In this document: piece by piece, positions 6,846 to 8,512 of the stretch
How the letters are laid out: the number at the start of each line of letters is the position of its first letter
How positions within the stretch are numbered: position 1 is the first letter of the stretch
Assembly: GCA_030705945.1 (NCBI GenBank)
Contig: JAUZPS010000174.1
Coordinates: 1 to 8,512, forward strand
Length of the DNA: 8,512 bases
Direction of reading: 5' to 3'
Source: Bacillota bacterium
GTDB lineage: Bacteria > Bacillota > Clostridia > Acetivibrionales > DSM-2933
Notes under the pieces: generated by a model
The model's input: the letters and a program-made list of their open reading frames with translations, nothing else
What the model was told of the DNA's origin: nothing
Database searches by the model: none
Position numbers and translations under genes: made by a program

Positions 6846-6888
6846 ATGATACTGCAAAGATATGAAAAAAACTGTGATTGAAATCACA
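6846..6888 (-). promoter_or_regulatory. CRP/FNR-family box and -10 element upstream of the DUF1858 gene
   Basis: TGTGATTGAAATCACA at 6873-6888 is a perfect inverted repeat with the form TGTGA-N6-TCACA, the core of CRP/FNR-family sites. On the reverse strand TATCAT (6846-6851) begins 30 nt from the centre of the palindrome. If it is the -10 box, the palindrome is centred at -41.5, the standard class II activation position, and the leader is about 43 nt. A nearby TATATT at 6841-6846 is an alternative -10 box. Which regulator binds cannot be read from the sequence. Confidence 0.6.
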
Positions 6889-6904
6889 AAATATCTGTAT
6901 AAAG

Positions 6905-7019
6905 TTATAGATATAAAAAGCACTATTAATCTTACATTTGACGGAGCAAAATAACGAACGCTTTAACGTTATTTTGCGATAGGCAAATGTAAAAGATTAA
7001 TTGCTTTTTATAGAGATAA
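6905..7019 (-). repeat. Family 1 palindromic repeat, copy C (inverted relative to A and B)
   Basis: Reverse-complemented, the core from TATAAAAAGC to GCTTTTTATA reads the same as copy A across about 100 bp, including the asymmetric bulges and internal loop. Only the outermost bases differ (TTATCTC and TCTATAA at the two ends). It separates the DUF1858 gene from the zinc-ribbon gene and may act as a transcription barrier between them. Confidence 0.88.
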
Positions 7020-7094
7020 CCAACTGTAAAATTAGTTTTATTAGTTGCGCCCAAAATCCAAAAATGGCTTTTCAAAGCAAACTGATATAAATAT

Positions 7095-7379
7095 TTACAT
7101 TTGGTTATCTTTAATGGCCTTTTGTAAAACTTTAAAATCAATTCCAATGCTGTTTTGAGAAAAGAAACAAGGATACTTCGCTCCGCAAGTATCACATTCA
7201 ATATATTGCCGAGCCTCAACCTGATCTCTTTTATCGTACATGAACGGAAGCGTCTCATACTTATTTTTAAGCCCAGGAGCATCAGTATCAATGATATATG
7301 AATAAATATATTTTGCCTCATATTTTGCTGTAAGTTTACTATTATTGCAAGAAGGACACACTACCTGCCCGTTTTCCAT
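7095..7379 (-). CDS. Small zinc-ribbon-like protein with two CxxC motifs
   Basis: I do not recognise the family. The 94-residue product has CPSC at residues 8-11 and CDTC at 62-65, with one more Cys at 71. Two well-separated CxxC pairs suggest a zinc-ribbon or rubredoxin-like metal site; the residues between them (about 12-60) are rich in Tyr, Lys and Asp. It has no signal peptide or membrane segment, so it is probably cytoplasmic. Start choice is uncertain: a GTG at 7406 is in frame without a ribosome site, while the ATG at 7379 has a weak AGGCAG upstream and begins just before the first CxxC, so it is preferred. It lies 69 nt downstream of the DUF1450 gene on the same strand and may be cotranscribed. 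About 75 bp separate its stop from repeat copy C. Confidence 0.6.
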   Translation of the reverse strand: MENGQVVCPSCNNSKLTAKYEAKYIYSYIIDTDAPGLKNKYETLPFMYDKRDQVEARQYIECDTCGAKYPCFFSQNSIGIDFKVLQKAIKDNQM

Positions 7380-7448
7380 ATAGTTCTGCCTGCTTTCTAT
7401 AATCACTATTTTTATTACGATATTAGTCGATTAAATTTATAGAAAATC

Positions 7449-7670
7449 CTATTTTAACCTTTCAACTATGGTATCATATAATTCATCAGATGATTCCGCC
7501 TCAATAAAATCGTCTTCCACTAAAGCGAATGGGCCATTAGCGCAGTCCCCGCAATATCCAAGGCAGGGCTCAACTTCAATAGTTATGTTAGGGAATTCCT
7601 CCTGCAACTTTTCCATTACCTCATCAGCGCCATGAATAAAGTTATTTTCACAAAATTTAATTTCTTTCAT
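7449..7670 (-). CDS. DUF1450 family protein (YuzB-like, possible iron-sulfur or thiol protein)
   Basis: The 73-residue sequence matches the small DUF1450/YuzB family of Firmicutes: an early cysteine (KFCENN, Cys7), then EPCLGYCGDC (Cys36, Cys40, Cys43), then GPFALVEDDFI and a C-terminal helix. Four cysteines spaced like this resemble thioredoxin-fold [2Fe-2S] ferredoxins, so a metal-binding or redox role is likely, but the family has no established function that I know of. The ATG at 7670 has a strong ribosome site, AGGAGG at 7679-7684, with an 8-nt spacer. It probably leads a transcription unit with the zinc-ribbon gene. Its upstream region runs into the family 2 repeat at 7711. Confidence 0.82.
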   Translation of the reverse strand: MKEIKFCENNFIHGADEVMEKLQEEFPNITIEVEPCLGYCGDCANGPFALVEDDFIEAESSDELYDTIVERLK

Positions 7671-7713
7671 AGTATAAGCCTCCTCTTAAGCTTTATTTTT
7701 TTTAATTTAGGTA

Positions 7714-7807
7714 GTATCAAAAAAACTTAGCAACTGGGAGTTTCAAAAACTTGATATAATGGGTTTTCATCATACAAAACTTGAACAAGGAATTTTTTGA
7801 AACTCCC
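7714..7807 (+). repeat. Family 2 hairpin repeat, copy 2 (IS-derived MITE-like)
   Basis: The left flank GTATCAAAAAAACTTAGCAAC leads to arms GGGAGTTTCAAAAA (7736-7749) and TTTTTGAAACTCCC (7794-7807), perfectly complementary. The interior nearly matches the copy at 3694, including the extended -10 motif TGATATAAT. The right half encodes NLNKEFFETPL in one frame, the transposase-tail-like peptide. The element ends directly against the stop codon of the oxidoreductase remnant (7808-7810). Confidence 0.82.
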
Positions 7808-8010
7808 TTATTTAACAGTTCTTCTATTCTTAAAATCCAGATCGTCAGGCATAATCTTTTTTTCAATGGCCTTTTAAAAGCGGAGATTTATTTGTATCTC
7901 CTATTACTATTGCGCCTACTACATTATTGTTTTCAATAAATATCTTTTTATAAGCATTTTCACTGTTTTTTTTCCATAATAAAATTACTCTCATTAATAA
8001 TTTCCATCAC
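7808..8010 (-). pseudogene. C-terminal remnant of an FAD/NAD(P)-dependent oxidoreductase
   Basis: On the reverse strand, YKKIFIENNNVVGAIVIGD is typical of the C-terminal part of NAD(P)/FAD-dependent oxidoreductases of the NADH:rubredoxin or nitrite reductase type. Reading on, the frame meets a stop, but a one-base shift in an A-rich run gives AIEKKIMPDDLDFKNRRTVK and a natural stop at 7808-7810. Upstream, MEIINESNFIM lies in yet another frame, joined through a run of A. At least two frameshifts and loss of the FAD- and NAD-binding domains show that it is dead. It lies near the small redox genes, so an intact ancestor may have belonged to that group. Confidence 0.65.
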
Positions 8011-8074
8011 TTTTTAGATTTCTTTTGTTTACAAGTCTTCTTTTTGATACTACATAAATGTTTTTAGGGAGCTA

Positions 8075-8083
8075 TGTTATAAT
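8075..8083 (+). promoter_or_regulatory. Extended -10 promoter motif upstream of the methyltransferase gene
   Basis: TGTTATAAT is a perfect extended -10 element. The -35 region has no good match. Transcription would start near 8090, about 245 nt before the methyltransferase start and across the transposase remnant, so its link to that gene is tentative. Confidence 0.3.
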
Positions 8084-8207
8084 GATTTATCGTATGTTTA
8101 AATATAACATATACATGAAATTTTTTATGTATCCCATGATACCGAAAGTATAAGTTGACTTAATTATAATAATAATATTGTGAACATTAAATTAAGCTGC
8201 CAACATA

Positions 8208-8306
8208 TCATAAGGGTGTTTTAAGAAATTTCTTGTTCAAGTTGAAAACCGCAGCGAGACACATCAAAGCGAACTTACATAAAACTTTACAGTTTGATAT
8301 CTATAA
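8208..8306 (-). pseudogene. C-terminal remnant of a transposase gene
   Basis: The reverse strand reads CKVLCKFALMCLAAVFNLNK followed by a short tail ending in TPL and a stop at 8208-8210. A pattern like this, a cysteine- and alanine-rich helix ending in N-L-N-K, is what I recall from the extreme C-terminus of DDE transposases of the IS5/IS1182 type; the exact family is uncertain. Only about 32 codons remain, with a stop at the upstream edge. The last codons correspond to the right half of the family 2 hairpins (NLNKKFFETTL and NLNKEFFETPL), linking those hairpins to an insertion sequence. No intact parent is in the window. Confidence 0.5.
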
Positions 8307-8334
8307 AATATTTTCTATGAAAGAGTGTGATAAT

Positions 8335-8512
8335 ATGGGCTTTTATGATGAGATCTCAAAGTATTATGATTATATTTTCCCTTCTTTTGAGGAACAGTTG
8401 AGGTTTATTAACGACATTGCGGGAGAACCTCCAAGATCTTTGCTCGATATTGCTTGCGGAACAGGCTCTTACTCAATTAAGTTAGCGAAGAAGGGTTTTG
8501 ACATTACGGCTG
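8335..8512 (+). CDS. Class I SAM-dependent methyltransferase, N-terminal part (cut by window edge)
   Basis: The first 59 codons are visible and the frame is open to the right edge. The sequence begins MGFYDEISKYYDYIF, a common opening of small-molecule methyltransferases of the Methyltransf_11/25 type, and reaches motif I, LLDIACGTGSYS (about 37-48), whose D-x-A-C-G-T-G loop binds S-adenosylmethionine. The methyl acceptor cannot be inferred. The ATG at 8335 is preferred, with a modest AAAGAG-like ribosome site before it; an in-frame ATG at 8317 would add six residues but lacks a ribosome site. It follows the transposase remnant and reads away from it. Confidence 0.85.
   Translation, partial: MGFYDEISKYYDYIFPSFEEQLRFINDIAGEPPRSLLDIACGTGSYSIKLAKKGFDITA

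Larger units (their letters stand above)
7711..8053. mobile_element. Possible small composite element bounded by 13-bp inverted repeats
   Basis: GTAGTATCAAAAA at 7711-7723 reappears as its exact reverse complement at 8041-8053. Similarity continues inward in imperfect form (ACTTAGCAAC against ACTTGTAAAC). Between them lie a family 2 hairpin and the decayed end of an oxidoreductase gene. The repeat is also the conserved left flank of family 2 (compare 3694), so the two ends may belong to the same insertion sequence family. No target-site duplication is apparent, so chance juxtaposition of two separate IS ends remains possible. Confidence 0.35.

Noticed and set aside
63..7019. Regularly recurring palindromes as a CRISPR array
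   Set aside because: The copies are about 115 bp, kilobases apart and in both orientations, with no regular spacers and no cas genes.
6932..7321. Reverse open frame of about 129 codons
   Set aside because: It runs through repeat copy C and the zinc-ribbon gene in a different frame; the CxxC-bearing frame is the more convincing one.
8155..8181. TTGACT followed by TATTGT as a promoter for the methyltransferase
   Set aside because: The spacing is only 15 bp and the -10 match is poor; the extended -10 at 8075 is slightly better.

Overview
The window reads as low-GC DNA from an anaerobic Clostridia-type Firmicute, probably a plant-fibre degrader. The strongest clue is a large RsgI-type anti-sigma factor whose C-terminal domain looks like a family 3 carbohydrate-binding module (CBM3). 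That architecture is known from cellulosome-producing clostridia of the Acetivibrio (Clostridium) thermocellum type. AGGAGG-type ribosome sites and short redox proteins with CxxC motifs fit this. No rRNA, tRNA, CRISPR array or complete insertion sequence is visible, and I cannot name the species.

Layout. (1) 1-341: a 115-bp palindromic repeat and the leader of a forward ketopantoate reductase-family gene (357-1283). (2) 1300-3558, reverse: the RsgI-like protein, convergent with the reductase and separated from it by only 16 nt. (3) 3559-4474: about 0.9 kb without a credible gene, where the partner sigma factor gene sigI would be expected. It is filled with two kinds of palindromic repeat, partly nested. 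(4) 4475-5845, reverse: an orphan histidine kinase with seven predicted membrane segments, preceded by an AT-rich leader rich in TTGACA/TGTCAA motifs. (5) 6296-6586: a long hairpin and an open fragment of unknown origin. (6) 6611-7670, reverse: three short cysteine-containing proteins (a DUF1858 protein, a zinc-ribbon-like protein and a DUF1450/YuzB-like protein). The DUF1858 gene has a perfect CRP/FNR-type palindrome centred where a class II activator would sit. (7) 7711-8306: gene decay, with the C-terminus of an FAD/NAD oxidoreductase in shifted frames and the tail of a transposase. (8) 8335 to the right edge: the start of a SAM-dependent methyltransferase.

Two repeat families dominate the non-coding DNA. 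Family 1 is a roughly 115-bp long-hairpin element with four near-complete copies (63-177, 3859-3969, about 4127-4238, 6905-7019) and one truncated copy (3787-3855). Two of the full copies appear identical across their cores and lie in opposite orientation. Family 2 is a 72-bp hairpin with a conserved left flank (3694-3786, 7714-7807, and reversed at 4304-4398). It appears to derive from the end of an insertion sequence, because its right half encodes the same NLNK-type peptide as the transposase tail at 8208-8306. The outermost bases of its two arms differ between copies but change together, so pairing is preserved.

The genes do not form one pathway. Read together, they suggest a chromosomal region of sensory and redox functions (an extracellular polysaccharide sensor without its sigma factor, an orphan kinase, and a small set of possibly oxygen- or nitric oxide-responsive thiol proteins) repeatedly invaded by small hairpin elements.
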